Of a stretch of DNA of 55,714 nt, positions 16,535 through 25,718 are shown piece after piece. Each line of letters opens with the position of its first letter. Positions within the stretch are counted from its first letter, which is position 1. Below the pieces are notes generated by a model. It was not told where the DNA came from, made no database searches, and was given only the letters and a program-made list of their open reading frames with translations. The position numbers and the translations under genes are program-made. Source of the DNA: Iodobacter sp. BJB302 (GTDB taxonomy: Bacteria > Pseudomonadota > Gammaproteobacteria > Burkholderiales > Chitinibacteraceae); the NCBI RefSeq assembly GCF_002735645.1, contig NZ_PDZG01000027.1:1-55714 (forward strand), written 5' to 3'.

Positions 16535-17971
16535 CTATTTTGCACTGCAAATAATATCCGCAAGTTGTTTGATCTTCTCATCCATACGCTCACAAGGCAC
16601 CTGTGCATAGCCAAGAATAAAGCCGTTGACGGGGCTTTGATTGCCTGTGGTGTAGCTGCTTAATGCGCGGGCCACCAGGCCTTGTTTTAAGGCGGCTTCG
16701 CTAATGGCCTGATCAGAAAAAGCATGATCCAGCGCGATGGATAAATGCATGCCTGAAGAACCTCCATAAATCGTAATTAAGCCACCTAGGTGCTTATTGA
16801 GTGCCTCGCTCATGGCATCCCGCCTTGCTGCGTAGAGTTTGCGCATCGCGCGTAAATGGCTGCTAAAGCCGCCGCTGTTAATAAATTCGGCTAGTGCTGA
16901 TTGCTCTGTCTGGCGGCCCCGAGGCTGGCACTGGCTGAGCATATTTTCGACCATCGCTGCTAAATGGGCAGGCACCACCATAAAGCCCGTGCGTAAGGCG
17001 GGAAACATACTTTTGCTGAAGGTGCCCAGATAAACAACAGGTGCATTGGGCATCAGCCCTTGCATTGCGGGCAGGGGCTGGCCATCGCGGCGAAATTCGC
17101 TGTCGTAATCGTCTTCGATGATTAAGCTGCCGTGTTTTTGGGCCTGCTGCAGCAGCATTAAACGCCGCTCAAGGCTAAGCACGCTGCCAAGTGGGTATTG
17201 GTGCGATGGCGTCAGGTAAATCAGCCTGGGCGGGGCGGTCTGCCAGTCTTTTTCTTGTGGCGCAATGCCATCCTGATCAAGTGCGATGCCAATAATATTA
17301 AGCTCGGCTGTGGTAAAAGCATTGGCTGCACCGGTATAGCCGGGGCTTTCTATCCACGCCGTATCGCTTGCATCGGCAAAGAGCCTGGCGCATAAATCGA
17401 GGCTGTTTTGGGTGCCATCGGTAATGAAAACCTGGCTTGCATCGCAGACTACGCCCCGGCCAGCCCGCAGGTGAGCGGCAATCGCTTCTCGCAAAACATC
17501 CTCTCCGGCCGCATGGCCATAGGCGAGTTTTTTTGGCGTGCTTTTTTGCCAGCTGCGTGCCAGGGCGCGTTGCCAGCGGGCGATGGGAAAATCCGCCAGT
17601 GATGGCACGCCGGGAGTAAATGCTTGCAGTGTTTCATCGGAAAAGCGTGCCGCAAATGGCTGGCAGCGCCGGGATAATAAGCTGACTGATGAGTTTGCAG
17701 GCGGGGTTTGGCTGCTGTCCAGCTTTAAAGGGGCGACTTTGCTACCGCTTCGGTCTGCAAGCAAAAAGCCTTCTGCTGCTAACTGCTCATAGGCATAAAT
17801 CACCGAATTACGCGCCATGCTCAATTCTTGCGCCAGCTGCCTTGATGAGGGTAAGCGTGCGGCGGGGGAGAGCGTTCCTGCCAGAATAGCCGCTCTGAGT
17901 GCCTCATACAGGCCATGCTGGCGCGAGCGGCCTGTGGTCTGATCAGGTTTAAGCAGGAGTGAGTAATCCAT
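16535..17971 (-). CDS. MocR-family regulator (GntR HTH + aminotransferase-like domain)
   Basis: 478-residue transcription factor of the MocR/PdxR group. The N-terminal GntR winged helix (about 12-80: LYEALRAAILAGTLSPAARLPSSRQLAQEL split over two helices, then NSVIYAYEQLAAEGFL) is joined to a fold-type I aminotransferase domain. PLP-binding wording is seen: IIEDDYDSEFR and GTFSKSMFPALRTGF, whose Lys should form the Schiff base. Such proteins sense PLP and usually control vitamin B6 or amino-acid genes, often a divergent one. Here the divergent gene encodes a pyridoxamine-phosphate-oxidase-like flavoprotein, which fits a PdxR-like role. Whether the aminotransferase domain is catalytic is not known. 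Confidence 0.9.
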   Translation of the reverse strand: MDYSLLLKPDQTTGRSRQHGLYEALRAAILAGTLSPAARLPSSRQLAQELSMARNSVIYAYEQLAAEGFLLADRSGSKVAPLKLDSSQTPPANSSVSLLSRRCQPFAARFSDETLQAFTPGVPSLADFPIARWQRALARSWQKSTPKKLAYGHAAGEDVLREAIAAHLRAGRGVVCDASQVFITDGTQNSLDLCARLFADASDTAWIESPGYTGAANAFTTAELNIIGIALDQDGIAPQEKDWQTAPPRLIYLTPSHQYPLGSVLSLERRLMLLQQAQKHGSLIIEDDYDSEFRRDGQPLPAMQGLMPNAPVVYLGTFSKSMFPALRTGFMVVPAHLAAMVENMLSQCQPRGRQTEQSALAEFINSGGFSSHLRAMRKLYAARRDAMSEALNKHLGGLITIYGGSSGMHLSIALDHAFSDQAISEAALKQGLVARALSSYTTGNQSPVNGFILGYAQVPCERMDEKIKQLADIICSAK

Positions 17972-18065
17972 TGCTGGCTCTAAATTTTTTGTAGGTATTG
18001 GATCTTATCCTGGGGCCAGTGCTTGAGATAGTCTGTATGCATATCAACCCCACACAGAGCACATC

Positions 18066-18767
18066 ATGTCCAGCTATCCAAGCCGCCGCACCCGTATCCG
18101 CCGTGCTCCAGAACTAGCCAAATACGATCAAGACACGCTGTATCAGATTATTGATGCGGCCTATTTGTGCCATATCGCTTTTTATGATGGCACGAGCACG
18201 CACTGCATCCCAACGGCCTGCTGGCGCAGCGGCGGGCATTTGTATATTCATGGCTCCAACGGCGGGCGGCTGATGAAGCTGTTGTCCAAAGGGGTAGAAG
18301 CATCCGTTGCAATTACCCATCTTGATGGCCTGGTGCTGGCCCGTTCGGCATTTAATCATTCGATGAATTATCGCTCTGCAGTGATTTATGGCCAGTTTGA
18401 GCAGGTGATCGCTGAGGCGGATAAATCGGCGGCATTAGACGCACTGATGGATAAGATTGCCATTGGCCGAAAAGATGAAGTGCGGCCCGGTAATTTAAAA
18501 GAAATCGCTGCAACCATCGTGCTGCGCGTTTCATTAACTGAAGCCGCTGCCAAGGTGAGATGTGGCGGGCCGCTTGATGATGAAAAAGATATGCAAATTG
18601 GCGCATGGGCAGGGGTTTTACCTTTAGAGCAAGTTCAGACTACGCCTGTGCCCGATGGAAAGTATTCAGTGATACCGGCATATGTGCGCGAGTGGGGAGG
18701 CAGCTGGCCAGCAATCTGCAGTGCGGCATTGGCGGGTTTGGGGCTGGGGTCATCGCATTCTGAGTGA
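18066..18767 (+). CDS. Pyridoxamine 5'-phosphate oxidase-like FMN-binding protein
   Basis: 233-residue soluble protein of the Pyridox_ox_2 (NimA/PNPOx-like split-barrel) family. It has CHIAFYDGTSTHCIPTACW strands, HLYIHGSNGGRLMKLL (FMN-phosphate contact region), and SAFNHSMNYRSAVIYGQ. Members bind FMN or heme-like cofactors; most are uncharacterised reductases. Divergent from a MocR regulator with a 94-bp gap, a common arrangement in which the regulator controls this gene. True PdxH activity is unlikely, because the classical PNPOx motifs are not seen. Confidence 0.85.
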   Translation: MSSYPSRRTRIRRAPELAKYDQDTLYQIIDAAYLCHIAFYDGTSTHCIPTACWRSGGHLYIHGSNGGRLMKLLSKGVEASVAITHLDGLVLARSAFNHSMNYRSAVIYGQFEQVIAEADKSAALDALMDKIAIGRKDEVRPGNLKEIAATIVLRVSLTEAAAKVRCGGPLDDEKDMQIGAWAGVLPLEQVQTTPVPDGKYSVIPAYVREWGGSWPAICSAALAGLGLGSSHSE

Positions 18768-18908
18768 GCTTTGCTGGCTGCCTGATAAAAGCACTGGGAA
18801 ACAGCAGTTTTTCAGATGTGCTTTGAGGGGCTTACCCGGGCCTATCTTTAACGCTTGGGGTATTGATTATGCCAAGTGAATATAATCGGGTGTGGTTGAA
18901 AGTTTTTA

Positions 18909-18938
18909 TTGACTTGGGTGTAAGTAGCTGAGTATGAT
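18909..18938 (+). promoter_or_regulatory. Promoter of tRNA-Ser
   Basis: TTGACT (18909-18914), 18-nt spacer, TATGAT (18933-18938). Transcription would begin close to 18945, a few bases before the tRNA. Confidence 0.65.
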
Positions 18939-18951
18939 TCGCAGTCTTGAT

Positions 18952-19044
18952 GGAGAGTTGGCCGAGTGGTCGAAGGCACTCCCCTGCTAAGGGAGCATAC
19001 GGGCAAAACCTGTATCGAGGGTTCGAATCCCTTGCTCTCCGCCA
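18952..19044 (+). tRNA. tRNA-Ser (GCT)
   Basis: 93 nt including encoded CCA. Acceptor arm GGAGAGT / GCTCTCC closes with one terminal G-T pair; anticodon stem CTCCC / GGGAG encloses loop CTGCTAA with anticodon GCT (reads AGC/AGU); a long variable arm (class II) and T-loop GGTTCGAATCC are present. Confidence 0.97.
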
Positions 19045-19127
19045 AGTGTTTCTTACTTGGCAGAGTCGAGTAGTAATAATGGGAACTAAGCGAGTTTAAA
19101 TACGCTTCAAACACCCCAGAAAAAACA

Positions 19128-19153
19128 GCCCTTGTTGATCAAGGGTTTTTTTT
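19128..19153 (+). terminator. Terminator after tRNA-Ser
   Basis: CCCTTG / CAAGGG stem with a 5-nt loop and eight T, 85 nt beyond the tRNA. Confidence 0.7.
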
Positions 19154-19341
19154 CGTCTGAAGGATGGCAATAGCCCACCATCATCAGCTTTGTCCTTCAG
19201 TATTTCCCTTCCCGTAACGCCGAATCCCCGGTGCATTAAAATTTGGGTTTTACCGGATAACATCAGATCCAAATCAATAAGCAAGCAGATCTGACTGCCT
19301 TTCCCTCGCCCTTAAATCTAAAATCAGTTATTGGGGGATTT

Positions 19342-21135
19342 ATGACGACATCTTTTGATTTTAATCGTGCGCCGTTTAATAGCCTGAATACCGCAGAGCG
19401 GGATCGTGTGGCTGCAGCGCTGGATGTGGCTTATTACGCGGCCGGATCGGTGATCCAGCAGCAGGGTGAGGTGGTGGATGCCTTGCTGGTGGTGATGAAA
19501 GGGCTAGTCAGGGAGGCGGGCGAGTCCGGCTTTTATGGCTGCTTTGATGTGCTTGATAGCAAATCGCTGCTTAGTGGCAATGCCTGCTGCACTTTGCATG
19601 CGCAAGAAGACACGCTGCTTTGGCATATCCGGCGTGATGTGGCTATGAAAATCAGCGATGCCAACAGCCAGTTTGCGGCGTTTTTTTACGCCGATGTGGC
19701 GCGTAAACTGGCCGCGCTCAGCCAGCCCGTGCAAGAGCTGCAGCCCAGGGTAGCTGATGCGGTCTTGCATACGCCTTGCTGGCTGGCAGAAAACGCCACG
19801 GTGATGGATGCGGCGCGGCTGATGAAACGCGCGCACAGCCGGGCGGTGCTGGTGCGGGAAGCTGAGGGCGTGGGAATTTTTACTCAAAGCGATTTACGCA
19901 ATGTGGTGGTGGATGGGCTGGATGCCAATCATGAAGCTATTTACCGTCACCTTAAGCGCCCGCTGATTTGCGTAAAAGCCGAAGATGATTTGCACCACGC
20001 CATGCTCTTGATGATGCGTCACTCGGTGCAAAGGCTGGTGGTGCTGGAGGGCGACGAGGTTTGCGGCGTGCTGGAGCAGGTGGAGCTGATGTCGGCGTTT
20101 TATAATAACGCCAATAATCCACGTGGCATTACCGCGCAAATTGGCCGTGCTAATCACCCTGATGCGCTTTTGGCTGCGGTGAAAAGTACGCAGCAATTAA
20201 TACGCACACTGCACGGCAATGGCATGAAAATCACCTTGCTGGCCGAGCTGGTCGGGGAAATTCGTCAGCGATTATTTAGCCGCTTGTTTACCCTGCTGGC
20301 CCCGCCAGAGATGCTGCCGCATGTGTGCCTGCTGGTTTTAGGCTCGGAAGGGCGGGGCGAGCAAATCTTAAATACCGATCAGGATAATGCGCTGATTATT
20401 GAAGATGGCTATCAGCATCCGGATCTGGAGCGCGTGTGTAGTGAATTTAATCAGCAGCTGATCACCTTTGGCTACCCGCCTTGCCCTGGCATGGTGATGG
20501 TTTCAAATCCCCAATGGCGGCAAAGTGTGGCGGGCTATAAGCGGCAGATTAATGCATGGACCAGCAGCGCCAGCAGTGAAAATGTGATGCATATGGCGAT
20601 CTGGCTGGATGCACGGCCAGTCTGCGGGCAGCTGGCTTTGTTTGAGGGCTTGCGCCAGTATTTGCAACAGGATTTGGGGGATAACGCGGCGTTTTTATCG
20701 CGCTTTGCTTTACCTATAGAGCAATTCTCTCCGCCGATTAATCTGTTTTCCAGGCTGATTGCCACAGCCGGGCCGGATAAGGATGCGCTGGATATTAAAA
20801 AGGGCGGCATTTTCCCTGTGGTGCATGGCCTGCGCAGCCTTGCGCTGCAATATGGGATAGACGAGTGTAATAGCTATCAACGTATTCAGCGTTTAAGCGA
20901 TACCGGTCATTTAAACGAGAGCTTTGGCCGTGATTTAGCCGAATCTCTGGCGTTTTTGCAGGGCCTGCAGCTGAAAGCGGGGCTGCTGAATCAGGCCATG
21001 GATAAGCCAGTTGATCATCTGATCGATCCTGCTGCTTTAACCACCTTAGAGCGCGAGTTATTAAAAGATACGCTGTCGGTGGTGAAGCAATTTCGCCAGC
21101 TGATCAGCCATCATTTCAAGCTGGGCATGTTATGA
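19342..21135 (+). CDS. cNMP-binding/CBS/DUF294 nucleotidyltransferase-like signalling protein
   Basis: 597-residue soluble protein with the order cyclic-nucleotide-binding-like domain (about 5-110), two CBS motifs (about 140-255: VMDAARLMKRAHSRAVLV, then DDLHHAMLLMMRHSVQRLVVL), a DUF294 nucleotidyltransferase fold (LGSEGRGEQILNTDQDNALI, the GS..R..-DxD-like metal site) and the DUF294 C-terminal substrate-binding domain. It resembles GlnD-like uridylyltransferase cores and probably modifies a target under nucleotide control; the target is unknown. It overlaps the DnaQ-like exonuclease gene by 4 nt (ATGA), a pairing common in proteobacteria, where it often sits near acetate or symporter genes; none is here. 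Confidence 0.88.
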   Translation: MTTSFDFNRAPFNSLNTAERDRVAAALDVAYYAAGSVIQQQGEVVDALLVVMKGLVREAGESGFYGCFDVLDSKSLLSGNACCTLHAQEDTLLWHIRRDVAMKISDANSQFAAFFYADVARKLAALSQPVQELQPRVADAVLHTPCWLAENATVMDAARLMKRAHSRAVLVREAEGVGIFTQSDLRNVVVDGLDANHEAIYRHLKRPLICVKAEDDLHHAMLLMMRHSVQRLVVLEGDEVCGVLEQVELMSAFYNNANNPRGITAQIGRANHPDALLAAVKSTQQLIRTLHGNGMKITLLAELVGEIRQRLFSRLFTLLAPPEMLPHVCLLVLGSEGRGEQILNTDQDNALIIEDGYQHPDLERVCSEFNQQLITFGYPPCPGMVMVSNPQWRQSVAGYKRQINAWTSSASSENVMHMAIWLDARPVCGQLALFEGLRQYLQQDLGDNAAFLSRFALPIEQFSPPINLFSRLIATAGPDKDALDIKKGGIFPVVHGLRSLALQYGIDECNSYQRIQRLSDTGHLNESFGRDLAESLAFLQGLQLKAGLLNQAMDKPVDHLIDPAALTTLERELLKDTLSVVKQFRQLISHHFKLGML

Positions 21136-21755
21136 GTGGCCTGATGGATTATTGGCAACGCTGGCGCAGATCGCGCAGCCAGGCGCTGGCAAATCCGGCG
21201 TTTGCCTGTTTGTGGGATGAGGCCCCGGCAGGGGAATACGTGAGCCTTGATTGCGAAATGAGCTGCCTTGATCCAGGGCAGGCAGAGATTTTAAGCATCG
21301 CCGCAATCAGAATAAAAGGCTCGCGGATTATCGTCTCAGAGCATCTTAAATTATTGGTAAAACCTGCTGGGCAGATTGATCCGGCCAGCATTGCCGTGCA
21401 TGGTTTGCGCCATCAGGATGTGCAAGAGGGCATGGCGATAGAGGAGGCTCTGGCGGCCTTGCTGCACTTTATCGGGCCGCGGCCCTTGGTGGGTTATTAT
21501 TTGGAATTTGATTTGGCGGTGCTCAATCGTCTGCTCAAACCCATGCTGGGTGTGGCTTTACCTAATGCCAGCATCGAGGTGTCCGGCTTATTTTATGATC
21601 AAATGGTAACGGCGCATCGCCCTGATGTGGATCTGAGCCTGAGCCATATTCTGCAAACGCTAAACCTGCCCGACTTGCCCCGGCATGATCCGCTGAACGA
21701 TGCGCTTCTGGCGGCGATGGTGTTTTTAAAATTGCATCGCCAGCCCGCTGTTTAA
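21132..21755 (+). CDS. DnaQ-like 3'-5' exonuclease
   Basis: 207-residue DEDDh exonuclease. ExoI: SLDCEMSCLDP (DxE); ExoII: VGYYLEFDLAVLNR; ExoIII: HDPLNDALLAA (H...D). It is close to the proofreading epsilon-subunit fold but lacks the C-terminal polymerase-binding tail, and starts within the stop of the DUF294 gene (ATGA), so the two are translated together. Substrate may be DNA or RNA. Its end overlaps the convergent methyltransferase gene by 4 nt. Confidence 0.9.
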   Translation: MSGLMDYWQRWRRSRSQALANPAFACLWDEAPAGEYVSLDCEMSCLDPGQAEILSIAAIRIKGSRIIVSEHLKLLVKPAGQIDPASIAVHGLRHQDVQEGMAIEEALAALLHFIGPRPLVGYYLEFDLAVLNRLLKPMLGVALPNASIEVSGLFYDQMVTAHRPDVDLSLSHILQTLNLPDLPRHDPLNDALLAAMVFLKLHRQPAV

Positions 21756-22426
21756 TCCCCGCGTATATATCTCAATAGCCTTCCCTTATAGGCACTGCCA
21801 TCGTGCAAAGGGGTATTGATCAGCGTTTCATAAAGCTGAAAGCCGTGCCGGGCCATCTGGCGGTTGAAGGCGCTGCGGTTGCCTCGGTTGGGATCAATTA
21901 TCAGCACCTCGGCACACGCAGCAGCATGCAAATCAATAAAGAGCGCAAGGGCTGCAGGCTGGTTGCGCTCGTACAGAATATCGCTGCCAATGATGAGATC
22001 AAACTTTCCTAATTCAGGATTGGCCCTGTCCCAGTTGCCGGTGCTGTATTTGAGCGCAGGCAGGGTATTGAGCTGCAGATTGGCATTCAGAAACGTTTCG
22101 GTTAAGGGGTGGCAATCGCTGGCGGTGATATCGCCATGTCTGCGGTGCACCACCATACTTGCCAGTGCCAGGCCACAGCCAATTTCCAGAATCCGTCTTT
22201 CCCCAAGGGTATAAACCTGCATTAAATCAGCCAGTTTTTGGGCTGATGGCCAAACCAGACCAAAGAGTGGCCAGCTGGCTGCAGAGATGCCTGCATCTTC
22301 GGCTTTGCCTTCGGGGTCGAAATACTGCTGAATATCGAGCAAAGAGCGGATATTTAAATTTAAACCGCCGGCAACGGCAATATCCTGAGTTTTGACTTGA
22401 TAGCCAAGAGGGGCGAGATGGGGCAT
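21752..22426 (-). CDS. Class I SAM-dependent methyltransferase (protein-lysine MTase-like)
   Basis: 224-residue Rossmann-fold methyltransferase. Motif I is RRILEIGCGLALASMVVHR, the acidic residue after strand 2 is in ITASDCHPLTE, and FDLIIGSDILYER is motif IV, the wording of the METTL21/FAM86-like group that methylates protein lysines. The start at 22426 has AAAAGG five nt before it; an in-frame start at 22555 adds 43 residues without family features. Target not predictable. Overlaps the convergent exonuclease gene by four bases. Confidence 0.82.
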   Translation of the reverse strand: MPHLAPLGYQVKTQDIAVAGGLNLNIRSLLDIQQYFDPEGKAEDAGISAASWPLFGLVWPSAQKLADLMQVYTLGERRILEIGCGLALASMVVHRRHGDITASDCHPLTETFLNANLQLNTLPALKYSTGNWDRANPELGKFDLIIGSDILYERNQPAALALFIDLHAAACAEVLIIDPNRGNRSAFNRQMARHGFQLYETLINTPLHDGSAYKGRLLRYIRGD

Positions 22427-22822
22427 GGGGGCCTTTTGCAGGTGCGGCGGAGGATGCTTTTCGAACCGACGCAACGCTTCAATAAGAAGGGTTTTGCAAG
22501 AAGGATTAGTATTCGGCGGGGCAGGTACATAGTTAGGGGAATCTGATGCTAACACTCATTGGCTATTGCAGTACTGCATTCTGGCATTAAAGGTATTAGG
22601 GACATTATGGGGTGGTGCATTGTTTGTATATTGCTTACATTGCACTGTATTTGTTCATTTTCTTAGTAAGCAGCTGCTTGGAATCGTGCGTATTCCTGAT
22701 GTTGTTTTTCTGTATTTTATGCGCTGTTTTTTATAAGTTTGATGCGGAAATACTCATACATCCGGGATTAAATGCGGCTACTCTTACGTCTCAATCCTTC
22801 TCCTTTTTAAAGGGTGACGCCC

Positions 22823-24850
22823 ATGGAAAAGCTTGGTTTTCGAGCCAAAATAATGCTGACAGTGCTGGGCTCTTTACTTGTTATTTTAGGATCGATGCTG
22901 TTTGTGCTGGCCTGGAATACGCGGCAGGAAATGAGTGCCGAGTCCTTGAGCAGCGCAGAGAATATGGCAAAGCGCTATGCCTTATTTGCGCAAACCGAGC
23001 TGGAAAAACCACTGGGGCCCTTGCAGACACTGGTCAGCGGATTGGAAAGCAGCAAGCAGCATGGCCTGTTGCAGCGTAATCAAACCAACAGCCTGCTGCT
23101 GCAGGCATTAAAAGACAATGCCGATCTGTATGATCTGTGGCTGATTTATGAGCATGGTAAATTTGATGGCAAAGATGCCGAATTTACTAAAGATAAAACA
23201 GCTTATCCTTCCGGGGCTTATGCACCATGGGCTTTACGCAAGGGCGAAAAAACAGAGCTGATGGAATACGCCTACAGCGAGGGAATGGATGAGGCGGCTA
23301 TCCGCAAATGGGAAGAGGCTTATTACGGCGGCGCCTATTACACCGCGCCTAAAGCTTCTGGCAGGCAAACAGTTATAGAGCCCTATGTGGATAGTGATAC
23401 CAAAGTCTTAATGATGTCATTTGCTTTGCCTTTGCAGTATCAGGGCCAGTTTTTAGGGGTGGCGGGCAGCGATATTCCCATGGGTGATTTACAAAAAACA
23501 CTGAGTCAGGTCAAAGTGTTTGAAAGCGGTTTTATCAGCTTAATCAGTGCGGGGGGCCTTTATGGCAGCCACCCGGATTCTGCGCTATTAGCCAAGCCTG
23601 TTAATAGCAGTGAAATACCTGCCAATGTATTGGCAGAAGTTCAGACGGGTAAATCTTTGCATATTGAAAATGGCGGGTTTATTCGCTTTTTTATGCCAAT
23701 TAAAATGGGAAAAAGCGGCACAGTCTGGAGCCTCGTAATTAATGTGCCCATTTCCGAGTTTTATGCGCGCTCTGATCGCTTATTGCGAATGTCATTTTTA
23801 ATTGGCGGGCTGGGTTTAATTTTATTGTCGCTTATTCTGTCTGCCACGCTCAGCTATTTAACTCAGCCTATTTTGCGGTTAAATCAGGCCATGATGCAAT
23901 TGTCGGCAGGGGATGCTGATTTAAGCCATCGCCTGGAGGTCAGCAGCGGCGATGAAATAGGCCGTACTTCGCAGGCCTTTAATCTGTTTGTAGCGTCTTT
24001 GGCCGACATGATCAGCATGGTGAAGCTGCAAGTTAAAGAGCTGAACGCACAAATTGCCCAGCTGGCCGGCCACGCGGATACGGTAGCACAGGGCTCAACA
24101 ATGCAGGCTCAGGCGGCAGAGCAAACGGCAGGCGCGATTGAAGAAGTTTCAGTAGGGATTAATTTAATTGCCGAAAATGCCCTTGCCACAGAAACCATGA
24201 GCCACGTTGCTGAAACCAATGCGCGCCAGGCCGAATTTGGTGTGCGGGCCACCTCGGGTGAAATCGCTAAAATTGAGGCCGTAGTGAAGGCGCAATCCGT
24301 GTTGATGAATGGTTTAAGAGCGCGCTCAACAGAGATTTCAAATGTGGTTGGAGTGATTCGTGGCATAGCAGATCAAACCAATTTACTGGCTTTAAATGCA
24401 GCCATTGAAGCTGCCAGAGCAGGAGAGCAGGGCCGTGGCTTTGCCGTGGTGGCCGATGAAGTCAGAAAGCTGGCAGAGAACACCAGCAATGCCACGCTGG
24501 ATATCGGCAAAATGATTACGCTGATTCAGGATGAAACGATGCAGGCGGCGCAGGGCATGGAGCTGGCTTTGCAGCAGGTGGAAGAAGGTGTTGAGTTATC
24601 CAGGGAGGCGGCAGATCAGATTGCTGAAATCACTGCGGGCACAAATAAAATGTCGGAAAGCGTTCATCACATTGCCAAAACAACGGCGCTGCAATCCAAG
24701 GCCACCGAGGATATCTCGCACAATGTGGATAAAATCAACACTATGGTGCACGATAATAACCAGGCATTGCAGCAGGTGCGTGATGCAGCCAGAAACTTAA
24801 GCGATCTTTCTTCTGATTTACAAAAAGCAGTGGATCGCTTTAAGGTTTAA
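22823..24850 (+). CDS. Methyl-accepting chemotaxis protein, dCache type
   Basis: 675-residue transmembrane chemoreceptor. TM1 about 8-32, periplasmic double-Cache region 33-320 ([17 protein letters not shown], then [12 protein letters not shown]), TM2 about 325-348, HAMP 350-405, and a cytoplasmic hairpin with tip [20 protein letters not shown] and [20 protein letters not shown]. It should steer the CheA/CheW complex in response to an amino-acid-like or organic-acid ligand, by family analogy. The C-terminus ends AVDRFKV with no NWETF-type CheR/CheB docking pentapeptide. ATG 22823 is preferred to GTG 22814: AAAGGG lies 8 nt upstream. The 390 nt before it hold no convincing gene. Confidence 0.93.
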   Translation: MEKLGFRAKIMLTVLGSLLVILGSMLFVLAWNTRQEMSAESLSSAENMAKRYALFAQTELEKPLGPLQTLVSGLESSKQHGLLQRNQTNSLLLQALKDNADLYDLWLIYEHGKFDGKDAEFTKDKTAYPSGAYAPWALRKGEKTELMEYAYSEGMDEAAIRKWEEAYYGGAYYTAPKASGRQTVIEPYVDSDTKVLMMSFALPLQYQGQFLGVAGSDIPMGDLQKTLSQVKVFESGFISLISAGGLYGSHPDSALLAKPVNSSEIPANVLAEVQTGKSLHIENGGFIRFFMPIKMGKSGTVWSLVINVPISEFYARSDRLLRMSFLIGGLGLILLSLILSATLSYLTQPILRLNQAMMQLSAGDADLSHRLEVSSGDEIGRTSQAFNLFVASLADMISMVKLQVKELNAQIAQLAGHADTVAQGSTMQAQAAEQTAGAIEEVSVGINLIAENALATETMSHVAETNARQAEFGVRATSGEIAKIEAVVKAQSVLMNGLRARSTEISNVVGVIRGIADQTNLLALNAAIEAARAGEQGRGFAVVADEVRKLAENTSNATLDIGKMITLIQDETMQAAQGMELALQQVEEGVELSREAADQIAEITAGTNKMSESVHHIAKTTALQSKATEDISHNVDKINTMVHDNNQALQQVRDAARNLSDLSSDLQKAVDRFKV

Positions 24851-25034
24851 GTGGATTATACGCTTTCATCATCATGTTTTTTTGCTCAAAAGAAGCATGC
24901 CGGTTCTGGCGTATTCATAAATGCTTCATTGAGAAAAGCTATGATGAAGATGAACTTTGTTGATTGGACAGAGTCCGACTAATTACCCCAGAATACAGCG
25001 GGTTTAATTTTTTAAAACAATTAGGAGCATCAGC

Positions 25035-25640
25035 ATGGCCGTACTCGTTGGTAAAAGCGCACCAGATTTCACCGCAGCAGCCGTTCTCGGTAATGGCGAG
25101 ATCACAGAAAGCTACAACTTTAAGGCAGCAACCGCTGGTAAATACGCCGTGGTGTTCTTCTATCCACTCGATTTCACTTTCGTTTGCCCATCCGAGCTGA
25201 TCGCTTTTGATCACCGTCTGGAAGAATTCAAAGCACGTAATGTAGAAGTAATCGGCGTGTCGATCGACAGCCAGTTTACTCACGCTGCATGGCGTAACAC
25301 TCCGGTAGAAAAAGGCGGTATTGGCCAGGTTGGTTACACCTTGGTTGCCGATATCAAGCACGAAATTTGCCAAGCATTTGATGTTGAATTAGCGGATGCA
25401 GGCGTGGCACTGCGCGGCTCTTTCCTGATCGATAAATCAGGCGTTGTTCAACACCAGGTAGTAAACAATCTGCCACTGGGCCGTGATATCAGCGAAATGC
25501 TGCGCGTGGTTGATGCACTACAATTCACAGAAGAGCACGGTGAAGTTTGCCCGGCTGGCTGGAACAAAGGTAAAGCAGGGATGAAGGCAGATGCTGCCGG
25601 CGTTGCTGACTACCTGGCTAAAAATGCTAAAGATCTGTAA
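25035..25640 (+). CDS. Typical 2-Cys peroxiredoxin (AhpC/Prx1)
   Basis: 201-residue thiol peroxidase that reduces H2O2, organic peroxides or peroxynitrite. The peroxidatic Cys51 is in FTFVCPSE and the resolving Cys172 in GEVCPAGW; the Prx partner Arg is in DAGVALRGSF. Excellent ribosome site TTAGGAG 8 nt before the ATG, and codon use is that of a highly expressed gene. It is monocistronic with a strong terminator. No ahpF is adjacent, so reduction probably comes from thioredoxin or a distant AhpF. An OxyR site could not be assigned confidently. Confidence 0.95.
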   Translation: MAVLVGKSAPDFTAAAVLGNGEITESYNFKAATAGKYAVVFFYPLDFTFVCPSELIAFDHRLEEFKARNVEVIGVSIDSQFTHAAWRNTPVEKGGIGQVGYTLVADIKHEICQAFDVELADAGVALRGSFLIDKSGVVQHQVVNNLPLGRDISEMLRVVDALQFTEEHGEVCPAGWNKGKAGMKADAAGVADYLAKNAKDL

Positions 25641-25670
25641 TAACTAAAAAGTTTTGTTATTTAGTCTAGA

Positions 25671-25713
25671 AAAATCCCCCGCAGGCTTGAACGCCTGCGG
25701 GGGATTTTTTTTT
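25671..25713. terminator. Bidirectional terminator after the peroxiredoxin gene
   Basis: Perfect 16-bp stem (25671-25686 with 25693-25708), 6-nt loop, T-run to 25713, between convergent stops. Confidence 0.9.
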
Positions 25714-25718
25714 GAAGC

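Noticed and set aside
18848-19114. Minus-strand open frame across tRNA-Ser (contains AESKGFEPSIQ)
   Set aside because: It is the antisense translation of the tRNA gene, a well-known false protein; the tRNA folds completely.
19140-19165. Neisseria-type DNA uptake sequence (GTCTGAA core)
   Set aside because: Only part of the 10-mer is present and it is not repeated across the window.
18952-19341. Integration of a mobile element at tRNA-Ser
   Set aside because: No repeat of the tRNA 3' end and no integrase gene downstream.
22612-23079. 155-residue plus-strand open frame before and into a chemoreceptor gene
   Set aside because: Its second half is an out-of-frame reading of the receptor; the first half is hydrophobic AT-rich intergenic sequence without a ribosome site.
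24900-25020. OxyR site upstream of the peroxiredoxin gene
   Set aside because: Some ATAG/CTAT-like tetramers are present, but not with the required regular spacing.
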